From assembly GCA_020347585.1 (NCBI GenBank), contig CP070733.1, positions 1,026,224 through 1,038,095 of the forward strand: a stretch of 11,872 nucleotides of DNA, in the 5' to 3' direction. Below, piece by piece: positions 1-7,017 of this stretch; position 1 is the first letter of the stretch, and each line of letters begins with the position of its first letter. The position numbers and the translations under genes were made by a program. The DNA is from Pseudomonadota bacterium (GTDB lineage: Bacteria; Pseudomonadota; Gammaproteobacteria; CAMYNG01). Below the pieces are notes generated by a model. It saw only the letters and a list, made by a program, of their open reading frames with translations, ran no database searches and was not told the origin of the DNA.

Positions 1-343
1 CCTTCGGGTCGGGCTTTATCTCTGCGGTCTGTCCCGAGAAATAAAACAGATGCCATTTCTGCGTTTGGCCACGTCCGGTTTTCTTGCTGCGATAGGCCTC
101 GGGGAGTTCATAGGTCAGCCACTGCGGTGCCACCCCAACGAGTTCCAGTTGCTCGCGGGGGATGGCAGTCTCTTCGGCAATCTCGCGGTAAACCGCATCT
201 AGCGGGTCTTCGCCCACCTTGATTCCACCTTGAGGTAGCTGCCAGGCTTCACCAGCGACGTCTGAGCGGCGGCACGCCAACACAAGCCCTTTAGAGTTCA
301 TGATTACGGCGCCGGCGCTCGCGCGAAAGAATTGATCACTCAC
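1..343 (-). CDS. rppH: RppH-like Nudix hydrolase (RNA pyrophosphohydrolase / dinucleoside polyphosphate hydrolase), 3' end outside window
   Basis: Only the first 114 codons lie in the window; the C-terminus continues past base 1. The start is taken as the GTG at 341-343, because a GGAGA Shine-Dalgarno lies 9 bases upstream. The Nudix box spans residues 39-61: G39, E45, R53-E54, E57-E58 are all present and form the Mg2+-binding catalytic helix. It is preceded by WQLPQGGI, the form typical of RppH/NudH rather than of MutT. A later QTQKWHLFYF (about residues 93-102) matches the conserved QKW stretch of RppH. RppH-family enzymes act in the cytoplasm, removing pyrophosphate from 5'-triphosphate RNA ends to start mRNA decay, or cleaving ApnA. 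One deviation is Ala60 where the box normally has Gly. It lies 35 bp downstream of the 310-aa membrane protein gene on the same strand and may be co-transcribed. The family call is strong; the exact substrate is inferred. Confidence 0.85.
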   Translation of the reverse strand, partial: MSDQFFRASAGAVIMNSKGLVLACRRSDVAGEAWQLPQGGIKVGEDPLDAVYREIAEETAIPREQLELVGVAPQWLTYELPEAYRSKKTGRGQTQKWHLFYFSGQTAEIKPDPK

Positions 344-378
344 TGCGGTTGGTCTCCGCCACTAGTTCACCGATATGC

Positions 379-1311
379 TCATTTTTCACTTTCCTTTTTG
401 GTCGAGCTTTGCGTATCAAGCCTAGCCAGGAACCAGCGTTCACTGAAACCGGACAGGAAGCAAAAAAACAACACCACGTAGTGATTGTTGGCCGTGACCT
501 GGAACAATCCGCCCTTGATCAATAGATAGGTCGGTATGGCAGCGGCCGCGCCAATAACCGTGCGGGCCAGCGTGATAAATGCGGAGCGCTTGACATCGGG
601 AATGGTAGTTTTGGGGTCTGTCTTGGCGGTTGAGATAGCCGCGCTCAGGGCCCCGCCAAACAGGCCTGCAACTATCGCAGACAGAAAAAGTGTTGTCTCT
701 TCGCCGGAGATGCCTGGTATCGCGCAATTGAGGACCGCGACAGACACGCCCGCTAAGAGGACGAAAAGAATCAAAGCAACAAATATCAATTGGCGTTTCA
801 GCAGGCCGATCTTTTGATAGGCATTTTGCGAGCGCGTATTGACATGAAACATTGCTTCCTGGATCGCCTCGATGGGCACCGATTCCACATCGCCGGTGAG
901 CAATTCTTTTGCCGCCTTACCACGCCAGGAGTCGGCCAGCTTCTTCTCTACTTCTTTACGCAATGAGATGACGCGGGCACACCGCTCCTGGGGCGTCATG
1001 CCTGGGACGAACCCGCGCTCTGCATTCAACAGGCTTTGATAGCCAGATGCGATGTCAAATCTCGAAAGTGCAGACTTGGCATTAGCCAGATGGGTGTGAC
1101 AGGCCTCGGCCCACTCCTGCGGGGGCGTTGCCGAGCGGGCGGCCGCGATCCGCCTACTATATGCCGCATCAAAGTCCTCAATGTCGGACTTGAGGCGCGC
1201 GATGGTCTGGCTGTTGGTGTTCAGACGTCGCGCGATTCGGCCGAGCTTCTCCCGGACGCTCAGACCTGGGGCTCCTGCTTTTGGGTCAGAGGCGGCAACC
1301 TCCTGTTGCAT
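379..1311 (-). CDS. Hypothetical inner-membrane protein, helical N-terminal domain plus four transmembrane segments
   Basis: A 310-residue protein whose family I do not recognise. Residues 1-170 are soluble, charged and predicted largely helical, with many Arg, Lys and Glu residues (for example about 17-60 and 105-135). Four hydrophobic segments follow at about 174-196, 206-226, 244-268 and 277-292. Segment 2 has a glycine-rich GLFGGALSAA face, and the last ends in GFSERWFLARLD. I have the impression that a GFSER-like ending recurs in four-helix membrane proteins of unknown role, but cannot check it. The tail (300-310) is short and highly charged. The ATG at 1309-1311 has no clear upstream Shine-Dalgarno; the AGGAGG nearby lies inside codons 3-5 instead, with no usable in-frame start after it. 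The frame stays open upstream to a TAG but offers no start codon. It may be an anchored sensor or effector; function unknown. Confidence 0.75.
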   Translation of the reverse strand: MQQEVAASDPKAGAPGLSVREKLGRIARRLNTNSQTIARLKSDIEDFDAAYSRRIAAARSATPPQEWAEACHTHLANAKSALSRFDIASGYQSLLNAERGFVPGMTPQERCARVISLRKEVEKKLADSWRGKAAKELLTGDVESVPIEAIQEAMFHVNTRSQNAYQKIGLLKRQLIFVALILFVLLAGVSVAVLNCAIPGISGEETTLFLSAIVAGLFGGALSAAISTAKTDPKTTIPDVKRSAFITLARTVIGAAAAIPTYLLIKGGLFQVTANNHYVVLFFCFLSGFSERWFLARLDTQSSTKKESEK

Positions 1312-1352
1312 GGCAACCCAATTTTGCCATAGATAGGCTGCGAGAAGTATGA

Positions 1353-1395
1353 AAAGGGGACGGAAGGACTAAACATTGATCCCGCCGTCCCCTTT
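1353..1395. repeat. REP-like hairpin, 11-bp perfect inverted repeat
   Basis: AAAGGGGACGG (1353-1363) pairs perfectly with CCGTCCCCTTT (1385-1395) across a 21-base loop. A further TTGTCCCCGATTTTC block lies just to the right (about 1414-1428). The GGGGAC core resembles small palindromic elements dispersed in gammaproteobacterial genomes and mobilised by REP-associated transposases (family knowledge). Read on the minus strand, it follows the large vWA gene and ends in TTTTC, so it could also act as that gene's terminator. Confidence 0.5.
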
Positions 1396-1435
1396 CTTGA
1401 GGAATATCGTTACTTGTCCCCGATTTTCTTCCGAC

Positions 1436-1467
1436 CATCCTCCTGAAATGCTGTGATCAGGAGGATG
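1436..1467. repeat. Perfect 11-bp inverted repeat 3' of the vWA gene
   Basis: CATCCTCCTGA (1436-1446) and TCAGGAGGATG (1457-1467) are exact reverse complements around a 10-base spacer. It sits 16 bp beyond the vWA stop codon and about 125 bp before the 310-aa gene. No T-run follows on either strand, which argues against a simple intrinsic terminator. The arm core CCTCCTGA/TCAGGAGG also forms the outer part of the palindrome at 7452-7477. Confidence 0.55.
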
Positions 1468-1482
1468 ATCGTGGATTCTTGG

Positions 1483-4400
1483 CTAGCCACGTTTGCGCCA
1501 GCACGCGCAATACCAGAGCCACAGCAACAATACCAGCATCAGCAACAGCAAGGCCCTGAACAATTGACAGGGAATGCAATCCGATGGGTCATCCTGAGGC
1601 GTCGATTCCGGTTGCATCAGAGTCACATAGCGTGAGGCTTCGCGGGGCGCGAGTTCGCCTCGTTCATTGTGACCGACAGACTGGAACAGGAACTTGTAGA
1701 CTCCCGGCACGCCGGTCTGGACAAAGCGATTCGTCCAGGTACCGTCACTGGCGGTGACATCGCCATGCGTTCCGTCGTCATACAATTTGACGCTGTAGTT
1801 GGTGTTGTTTGGCGAGGTGACTTTTACGTCGATTTTTCCATCGACTGCCGGCCAGCCGCGGTCGCTCAGCGATCCGGTGAGACGAACTTCGGCGCCGGGC
1901 AAGGCACTGGACGGCAGTACCTCCACCGCAAGCTTGTAATTGGAGTCCACGGCCGCGGAAAAGCCGACGGGGACCATGCCCTGGATTGGGTCGAACGTCT
2001 CCGAGGGCTGAATCTGTGATTTGGCCATCGCCTCTTTGGCTGCCTCGCGACTCCATTTGCCATTGGGTTTGAGCCGGAGTATCCAGTCGCCCACGTATTC
2101 CGATTCCTGCGCGATATCCGGGAATACAATTCTGAACACGCGATAGGTATGGCGACTCATTTCCTGGATCGGTATACCACCGACCGAAGCACCGGTCGTC
2201 ATGACACTACCGGTCGGGCTGACGAACTCCAGATCATAAAACCCCCGCAAGGCTGGATTATCCAGCACCAGGAAGTTGGCGCTGCGATCGGAGGAGATGA
2301 TTCGCGCCGTATCGACCGTCACCGGATCAGGGTTCTGCAGATTCACGACATGGGTAGGATCGACCACCAGGTCCATGCCGGTCGCATTTGAAAAGATCTT
2401 GAAGTAGAAATTTTCAAGGTCAAACAGGCTCTCATTGCTCAGACTACCCACAACCTGATGATAGCCTTCCGATCCCATGTTGGTGATGCTCTGTAACTTG
2501 GTCGGTTCAATATCGAATCCCAGACCGACGCTGTACATTTGAAGATCGGTGTTGCCCGATCGTATATCGCCGAGTACGTCGGCGATGTAGGGACTTTCGT
2601 TTTCCTTCCCGTCCGTCAACACCACCATTACCTGATGCCGGCCGTCAACCGGTCCGCCGATTTCATCGGCCGCCCGTTGCATGGCGCCGCCGATACCTGT
2701 CCGGCCGTCAGGAAAGAGCCTGGCGGCGTCGTTCAACGCACCATCACTCAACTCAGAGGCGGCAATCGCATTCTTTTTCGCGTCATCAATGAAATCCAGA
2801 TTCATGTAGACACTGTTCGACGCGTTGTATTTGACGAAACCGAGTTTATCGCCGGTGCCAGTCGCACCGATATCGAGCCGCTGCAGATCGGTATACAGCA
2901 TGGCCGCATCACGCATCGCATGAATCTTTTTGCGATCGCCGGCCGGGTCATCCATGCTGCCGCTACGATCCAGAACCAGCACGGTATCGATCGGCGTGGG
3001 ATTGATGCCGATCCCGGTCAAGGTTACGACCTGTACCGGAGTGCTCGGGTCGTCGCTGCTGACTTCCATCTGAATGGTGTGCGCGCCCAGTGCCTGGGGC
3101 TCATATACCTGCGGCAGAATGATCGGGTCATCCCCCGGTTGTATTACCACCGGCGTGATCTCATTCAATTCACTCCACTGAGCCCGGTTAGGATCGGCGG
3201 CGGGTGTCAGGATGGAGACCGAGACGGTCAGGGCGGCATCGCCGTCGTTGTGAATGACCAGGGCCTTTTTGAAGGCAAAGCCCAGTTCCACCTCGCGGTA
3301 ATCGATGATCGAGTCCACGCGCAACTGGGCAGTGGGTGTCTGACTGCACATCGCATTCAAGGCATCGATATGCGGTTGATAGGCGGCATCGGAGGGCATG
3401 GTCCGACCGATGGCCTGATTTAACACGGCACTGCAGTAACCACTGATCTCGGTGGAGAGCTTCGGGAAACGGCCGCCGGGCCCGCCCTGATAATGACAGG
3501 ACGTGCAGTCACCCGCGCTGGGTACGGCATCCAATATGTTGGTCGGGCCGGCGTTTTGCGGCCAGTCGGGGTGGACTTGCGGGTCGTACCAGTTGTCGGC
3601 GAATAATCCACCGAAATCCAATGCGGTGCCAGGGTGCGTGACATACGGGTTTTCGCCGGAGTGACAGGTGGTACACACGCCACCCGAGCCCCCGAGCAAT
3701 TCCGCTCCGCCGGCAAAATCCAGCAAGGGATAGGTATCGCCGAGATCAACCGGGAACCCCATGTCGCTCTGCTGGTTGTCCCAGAAGCACACCTTGCTTG
3801 TCATTTTGCCCATGCAGATGATGCCCAGCAGACCTGCTGTGCTGCCGCTGCCATTGCCGCTTACGCGGGGCAATGCGATGCAGGTGCCTTCCGGGGCGGC
3901 ACTGTCGTATTTGTACACGCGCGCTTCGCTGCCAACACTGATAAATTCCTGGGCGTCCGACAATGCGCCGATAAAATTCCAACCGGTGCTGCCATCGCTG
4001 TTCCACGCAGGCGGGATGGGTACCCCGGATGCGGCACACTCGTCGATGTAGGCCTGGCCACTTTGCATGGTCGAAAAGCCGATCACATCGCGATCAATCT
4101 TGTCCTTGCGTTCAATGTCCTTGAACAGTTGCTGCAACTCGGCATTGGGTTTAAAGGCGCTGACCTGGCCGGCTGCGTCGAACTGATAACGCAGCTTGCT
4201 GCGGATGAGATTGATCTTTCCCTGCAGCACATGGCCATGCCTGGGTTTGACTTCCTTGATCAGCCAGTCGGCCAGCTCGGCACTGGCGTACAAGCTGTTT
4301 TGCTGGTCCCACTTTCTTCCCTTGGTGAGCTTTTCTCTCACCGCATCAAATCGGGCCTTTTGCTCGTCACCTGCCTGGCGGTAAAGATCGTCCACGTAGT

Positions 4401-4620
4401 ACTTCAGCGTGTTCTCGAGGAATTCGGGGGTAACCTGTATCTCCTTGCCGTTCTGGTCAAACATGGCACCATGGCCAACAAAGGCGATGGGTTCGGCGGC
4501 GTGTGCCGTGGCAGCAACAGAGAAGTAGATAAGAAAGAAAAAGGTTGATATTACGCTAACGAACACTAAACGTGTTGTTGTACCTTTGCTCGTGTTTACA
4601 CCGCCAGTTGACCTGAACAT
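1483..4620 (-). CDS. Exported diheme c-type cytochrome / von Willebrand factor A fusion protein with C-terminal membrane anchor
   Basis: A 1045-residue protein; the start is supported by GGAGGG 8 bases before the ATG. Residues about 16-42 form a signal peptide ending near AHA-AEP, so the bulk lies outside the cytoplasm. Residues 43-300 are an unassigned region (helical at 63-175, then cysteine-bearing). Two CxxCH haem-attachment sites follow: C316-H320 and C372-H376. Residues about 432-540 form a beta-sandwich like the ASH or choice-of-anchor D type. A vWA domain (about 545-745) keeps the metal-dependent adhesion site: D551, S553, S555, T641, D670. Residues about 890-1001 resemble the choice-of-anchor X module, with a DDGTHGDVTASDG turn at 948-960. 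The tail holds C1015 and C1018, then a hydrophobic stretch (about 1020-1040) and WRKRG, predicting anchoring in the inner membrane or processing by a sorting enzyme. vWA domains usually bind proteins in a metal-dependent way; combined with haems this suggests a redox-linked surface or periplasmic adhesion protein. Role inferred; single-gene unit. Confidence 0.85.
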   Translation of the reverse strand: MFRSTGGVNTSKGTTTRLVFVSVISTFFFLIYFSVAATAHAAEPIAFVGHGAMFDQNGKEIQVTPEFLENTLKYYVDDLYRQAGDEQKARFDAVREKLTKGRKWDQQNSLYASAELADWLIKEVKPRHGHVLQGKINLIRSKLRYQFDAAGQVSAFKPNAELQQLFKDIERKDKIDRDVIGFSTMQSGQAYIDECAASGVPIPPAWNSDGSTGWNFIGALSDAQEFISVGSEARVYKYDSAAPEGTCIALPRVSGNGSGSTAGLLGIICMGKMTSKVCFWDNQQSDMGFPVDLGDTYPLLDFAGGAELLGGSGGVCTTCHSGENPYVTHPGTALDFGGLFADNWYDPQVHPDWPQNAGPTNILDAVPSAGDCTSCHYQGGPGGRFPKLSTEISGYCSAVLNQAIGRTMPSDAAYQPHIDALNAMCSQTPTAQLRVDSIIDYREVELGFAFKKALVIHNDGDAALTVSVSILTPAADPNRAQWSELNEITPVVIQPGDDPIILPQVYEPQALGAHTIQMEVSSDDPSTPVQVVTLTGIGINPTPIDTVLVLDRSGSMDDPAGDRKKIHAMRDAAMLYTDLQRLDIGATGTGDKLGFVKYNASNSVYMNLDFIDDAKKNAIAASELSDGALNDAARLFPDGRTGIGGAMQRAADEIGGPVDGRHQVMVVLTDGKENESPYIADVLGDIRSGNTDLQMYSVGLGFDIEPTKLQSITNMGSEGYHQVVGSLSNESLFDLENFYFKIFSNATGMDLVVDPTHVVNLQNPDPVTVDTARIISSDRSANFLVLDNPALRGFYDLEFVSPTGSVMTTGASVGGIPIQEMSRHTYRVFRIVFPDIAQESEYVGDWILRLKPNGKWSREAAKEAMAKSQIQPSETFDPIQGMVPVGFSAAVDSNYKLAVEVLPSSALPGAEVRLTGSLSDRGWPAVDGKIDVKVTSPNNTNYSVKLYDDGTHGDVTASDGTWTNRFVQTGVPGVYKFLFQSVGHNERGELAPREASRYVTLMQPESTPQDDPSDCIPCQLFRALLLLMLVLLLWLWYCACWRKRG

Positions 4621-4950
4621 GCCCGTTTCCCTCCATGGATGCAGTTTGCATGCGCTTTTAAAAAAAACAGCGCGACGTAAGGCTCCCAGCAGCGATACAA
4701 GGACTGCCTCTTTCCAAAAAGTAGATACCGACTACGTTCGAAATTGAAGTAAATAGTTGGGAAGGCAGTTGTGAGAAATGCACACCGACATGTAAGGAAG
4801 TTGCAAGCAAATGAAAAAATTGGGGCCAGAGCACAGTTTCTACTAATATCGACGACTATTTTTCTCTAACAATCGTAATAATCGGGGTCAAAAAAAACAT
4901 TGTTCCTAAAATCTTGAGGGAACTGCCCTCTGACCCCGTTTTCCGTGAAC
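4621..4950. other. Intergenic stretch with degenerate REP-like repeats, no gene seen
   Basis: About 330 bases between the vWA gene and the rhodanese remnant. No convincing reading frame or RNA gene was found. The part nearest the vWA gene holds its leader: a strong GGAGGG Shine-Dalgarno, a small 5-bp inverted repeat (ATGCA at 4639-4643 with TGCAT at 4647-4651) and an A/T run at about 4658-4668. No convincing sigma-70 promoter was found. The far part holds GGGGCC/GGGGTCA blocks at 4820-4831 and 4883-4938. Confidence 0.6.
4883..4938. repeat. REP-like inverted repeat, CGGGGTCA/TGACCCCG
   Basis: CGGGGTCA (4883-4890) is the exact reverse complement of TGACCCCG (4931-4938). Nested inside is a smaller hairpin, GAGGG (4916-4920) with CCCTC (4926-4930). 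A related TTGGGGCCAGAG block lies at 4820-4831. The layout resembles degenerate REP-type elements. It abuts the decayed 3' end of the rhodanese remnant. Confidence 0.45.
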
Positions 4951-5321
4951 TTATCTATAGGTCGTGTAACCGGCATCAAGCCAGCTTTACGTGCCCCCGT
5001 CGATGAAGGCGACATTGTTGAAGCCGCGCCGCTGTAACGCGTGGGCCGCGAGTGCGCCCGTGGGGCCGCCCTGGCAGGCGGAAATAATCGGGCGTGAACG
5101 CGAGGCGGGCGCCCCTGGGGCAGGGCATCACCGGCGGTCTCGGCCGGCTCGTTGAGCGGCACATTCAGTGCGCCGGGAATCATATCCGTTATCGCGCAGA
5201 TATCACTCGGATCACGTGGGTCGATAAACAGCGTATCTGGATCGTAGAGCTTGCGTGCGTTGGCTTTCTGGCGGGGCTTGCCGTCGACACGGCGGCCTTT
5301 GTCTGGCTCCCACCCAATAGG
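4951..5321 (-). pseudogene. Rhodanese-like protein remnant (frameshift plus in-frame stop)
   Basis: Read on the minus strand, one frame gives PIGWEPDKG, then KLYDPDTLFIDPRDPSD and MIPGALNVPLNEPAETAGD, the N-terminal half of a single rhodanese domain. At the GGGG run at 5112-5115 the frame changes (one base lost or two gained). The new frame then gives the active-site loop SACQGGPTGALAAHALQ with its catalytic Cys, followed by RRGFNNVAFIDGGT. A TAA at 4987-4989 interrupts it, after which the same frame continues as SWLDAGYTTYR to a natural stop at 4951-4953. Rhodaneses normally move sulfane sulfur through that Cys. There is no start codon or ribosome site at the 5' end, which runs up against the end of the HMA gene, so the start may also be lost. 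Three lesions together make a functional product unlikely. It probably once followed the HMA gene in an operon. Confidence 0.8.
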
Positions 5322-5334
5322 TTGCCTCGTTTGT

Positions 5335-5559
5335 CTATTGCTCAGAAATGATCTTGCTGATACTCGCGACTCTCCTTGCCGCGTGTATTACAGCCGCACG
5401 GTCTACTACTTCGGTGTCATATTTGATATCTATGATGTCTTCCGCGTAATTGACCTTAGCACCAAGGATCCCATCTTGCTCTCGGAGTATCATTTCCATG
5501 TCCTCGATGCATCCGCTGCAGGGAATTTCATCGGCCTTGAGTCTTATCTCTGCGATCAT
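5335..5559 (-). CDS. Small heavy-metal-associated (HMA) domain protein
   Basis: A 74-residue single-domain protein with the HMA ferredoxin-like pattern: beta strand EIRLKAD, metal loop with C14-S15-G16-C17, helix of about 18-30, strand AKVNYAEDIIDIKYD and a second helix of about 52-66. The usual GMxCxxC motif is altered to EIPCSGC, so the Met before the loop is Ile, but both ligand cysteines remain. Such proteins bind Cu+, Hg2+, Zn2+ or similar soft metals as chaperones or scavengers. I chose the ATG at 5557-5559 because AGGA lies 5 bases upstream; an ATG six codons earlier (5575-5577) is possible but has no ribosome site. It lies just upstream of the rhodanese remnant on the same strand. No partner ATPase or mer/cop operon is present, so the metal is not predictable. 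Confidence 0.75.
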   Translation of the reverse strand: MIAEIRLKADEIPCSGCIEDMEMILREQDGILGAKVNYAEDIIDIKYDTEVVDRAAVIHAARRVASISKIISEQ

Positions 5560-5587
5560 AATATTCCTGACTGCCATTGGTAATAGG

Positions 5588-5606
5588 TGACAGACCCCGG
5601 CCTCTG
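5588..5606. repeat. Possible REP-like fragment upstream of the HMA gene
   Basis: A GACAGACCCCGG block beginning at 5589 shares the GGGGTC-type core seen at 4883-4938 (as its complement). It stands immediately before the HMA gene, where a promoter and ribosome site would be expected. Short, single and degenerate, so only a weak call. Confidence 0.25.
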
Positions 5607-5641
5607 TTGTAGGTGCGACTGATTACGAAACGGCTGCTATT

Positions 5642-6322
5642 TCACATCTCACATTCAATGCTCAAATAGTCCTGCAGCGTGCGGCCTTGGATGAGCTCGA
5701 AGCGTTCGGCGAGTTTTTGGACGTGTTGCATGCGATCGAGGCGAAAGTGACGAAACGCATCGCGTAGCTCACACCAGCCAACCATCGTCCAGACTCTGCC
5801 CCAGTAGAAGGCGCCCAGCGGGTGCACAATACGCTTGGATTGCTTGCCGTCTTCGCGGGTGTAGTCGATTTGGATTTTGTGTTGGTCCTTGATCGCCTGA
5901 CGCACGATCAGCAGTTGCTCGCCGGCCATGCCTTCCATCTGAAAGTCCGGCACCATAATGTCTTGTCTGTCGAACTCGGATTTGAGTTTTTCGGGTACCA
6001 CGTGTTCGATTTTCTGTAGGGCCCGATGTGCTCCGAGCGCGAGGCCCTTGTCGGTCCAGGCCCGTACCATGCGCGCCCCGACGATGAGCGCCTCGAGTTC
6101 GTCCTCGTTGAACATTAGCGGCGGCAGGTGAAAGCCGCGCAGCAGGCGGTAACCATGTCCGGCCTCGCCGGTGATCGGTACCCCGGATAGGCTCAAGTCT
6201 TGGATATCGCGATAGATGGTGCGCTCGGACACTTCGAGTGCATCGGCCAGATGTCGCGCGGTGACGACCCGATCGGGATGCAGGTGCTGAACGATCTGAA
6301 ACAGCCGATCGGCGCGGCGCAT
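5642..6322 (-). CDS. HTH-WYL domain transcriptional regulator, YafY type
   Basis: A 226-residue protein in the standard YafY/DeoR-like layout. Residues 1-60 are an HTH_11 winged helix, with recognition region VSERTIYRDIQDLSLSG followed by the wing GEAGHGYRL. A linker follows with PPLMFNEDELEALI. Residues about 135-205 form the WYL ligand-sensing domain, ending in the characteristic FRHFRLDRM. The name-giving Trp-Tyr-Leu reads WTM at 178-180. WYL domains sense small ligands or nucleic acid and often repress or activate their neighbours. The start is the ATG at 6320-6322, two bases after the stop of the DUF2461 gene; translation is probably coupled, as no separate ribosome site is seen. It is the last gene of the cluster starting at 7407, whose upstream region carries a strong palindrome it may bind (inference). 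Confidence 0.88.
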   Translation of the reverse strand: MRRADRLFQIVQHLHPDRVVTARHLADALEVSERTIYRDIQDLSLSGVPITGEAGHGYRLLRGFHLPPLMFNEDELEALIVGARMVRAWTDKGLALGAHRALQKIEHVVPEKLKSEFDRQDIMVPDFQMEGMAGEQLLIVRQAIKDQHKIQIDYTREDGKQSKRIVHPLGAFYWGRVWTMVGWCELRDAFRHFRLDRMQHVQKLAERFELIQGRTLQDYLSIECEM

Positions 6323-6324
6323 GG

Positions 6325-7008
6325 TCAGTAGCGCAACGCCAACGCGGCACACAAGAACTGCATGTAGTCGTCCGCCGCTTTGAAGCGATCGACCACGCGC
6401 GTTTTGACGCGTGCATCGAGCATGTGTACATCGTCCATGGGGGCAATGGCAATGAAGTCTTTGCGTTTGAGGTCGTCGATGAGGGGATGATCCTTGGCGT
6501 AGCCGCGCGGCGGTCGGGACAGCGACTCACCGCGCAGCGCGTAATGTTTGTTGAACGCCTTGGCGCTGGTGGCGGCCCGCCACTTGGCGGGGTGCTCGGC
6601 GATCACATCGCGGATCTTGCCCAGGGCCTTTGGGTCCGGGCGCCAGATCCCGACCCCCACAAAACACTCGCCCGGTTCGATGTGCACGTAAAAGCCGGGC
6701 GCGTGCACGTCCTTGCCCTGTTCATGACGGAACTGGATGCCGATGTTGGTTTTGTAGGGGCGCTTGTCCTTGGCGAAGCGCACGTCGCGGTGCACGCGCA
6801 TGAGGGAGCCCCCCACTTTCCGGGGTTGGGCCAGAAAGTGGGGGGAGATCAGCACCAGCTCATCGGCCATGTCGGCGATGAACTGCAGGGCCGGTGTGCG
6901 CACCATTGCTTCATAGCGGGGCTTGTTCGCGTCGAACCAGTCACGGCGATTGTTGCGTGCCAGCGAGTGCAAGAACGCCAGCGTGTCCTCGGTGAAGTAA
7001 CGGGCCAT
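6325..7008 (-). CDS. DUF2461 family protein (TIGR02453 type)
   Basis: A 227-residue soluble protein of normal length for the family. It begins with the typical FTEDTLAFLHSLARNNRRDWF, continues with PRYEAMVRTPALQFIADMA and has the hallmark RVHRDVRFAKDKRPYKTNIG (about residues 72-91). GFYVHIEPGECFVGVGIW follows at about 105-122. The biochemical role of DUF2461 is unknown to me. It is the middle gene of a tight set: 9 bp separate it from the VOC gene upstream and 2 bp separate it from the WYL regulator downstream. Only a weak GAG lies before the ATG, which suggests translational coupling. No signal peptide or membrane segment is visible. Confidence 0.88.
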   Translation of the reverse strand: MARYFTEDTLAFLHSLARNNRRDWFDANKPRYEAMVRTPALQFIADMADELVLISPHFLAQPRKVGGSLMRVHRDVRFAKDKRPYKTNIGIQFRHEQGKDVHAPGFYVHIEPGECFVGVGIWRPDPKALGKIRDVIAEHPAKWRAATSAKAFNKHYALRGESLSRPPRGYAKDHPLIDDLKRKDFIAIAPMDDVHMLDARVKTRVVDRFKAADDYMQFLCAALALRY

Positions 7009-7017
7009 GGCGGTCGC

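Noticed and set aside
1289..1330. Short leader-like reading frame (14 codons from the ATG at 1328-1330) overlapping the start of the 310-aa membrane protein gene
   Set aside because: No ribosome site and no recognisable attenuator pattern; likely chance.
2539..4548. Two long open frames (about 300 codons each, 2539-3423 and 3634-4548) on the plus strand opposite the vWA gene
   Set aside because: They give low-complexity, unrecognisable protein and lie wholly opposite a gene with clear signal peptide, haem and vWA motifs; they are codon-bias shadows.
4639..4651. Small inverted repeat ATGCA-GTT-TGCAT in the vWA leader
   Set aside because: Five-base arms are too short to separate from chance, and no switch structure could be drawn with the Shine-Dalgarno.
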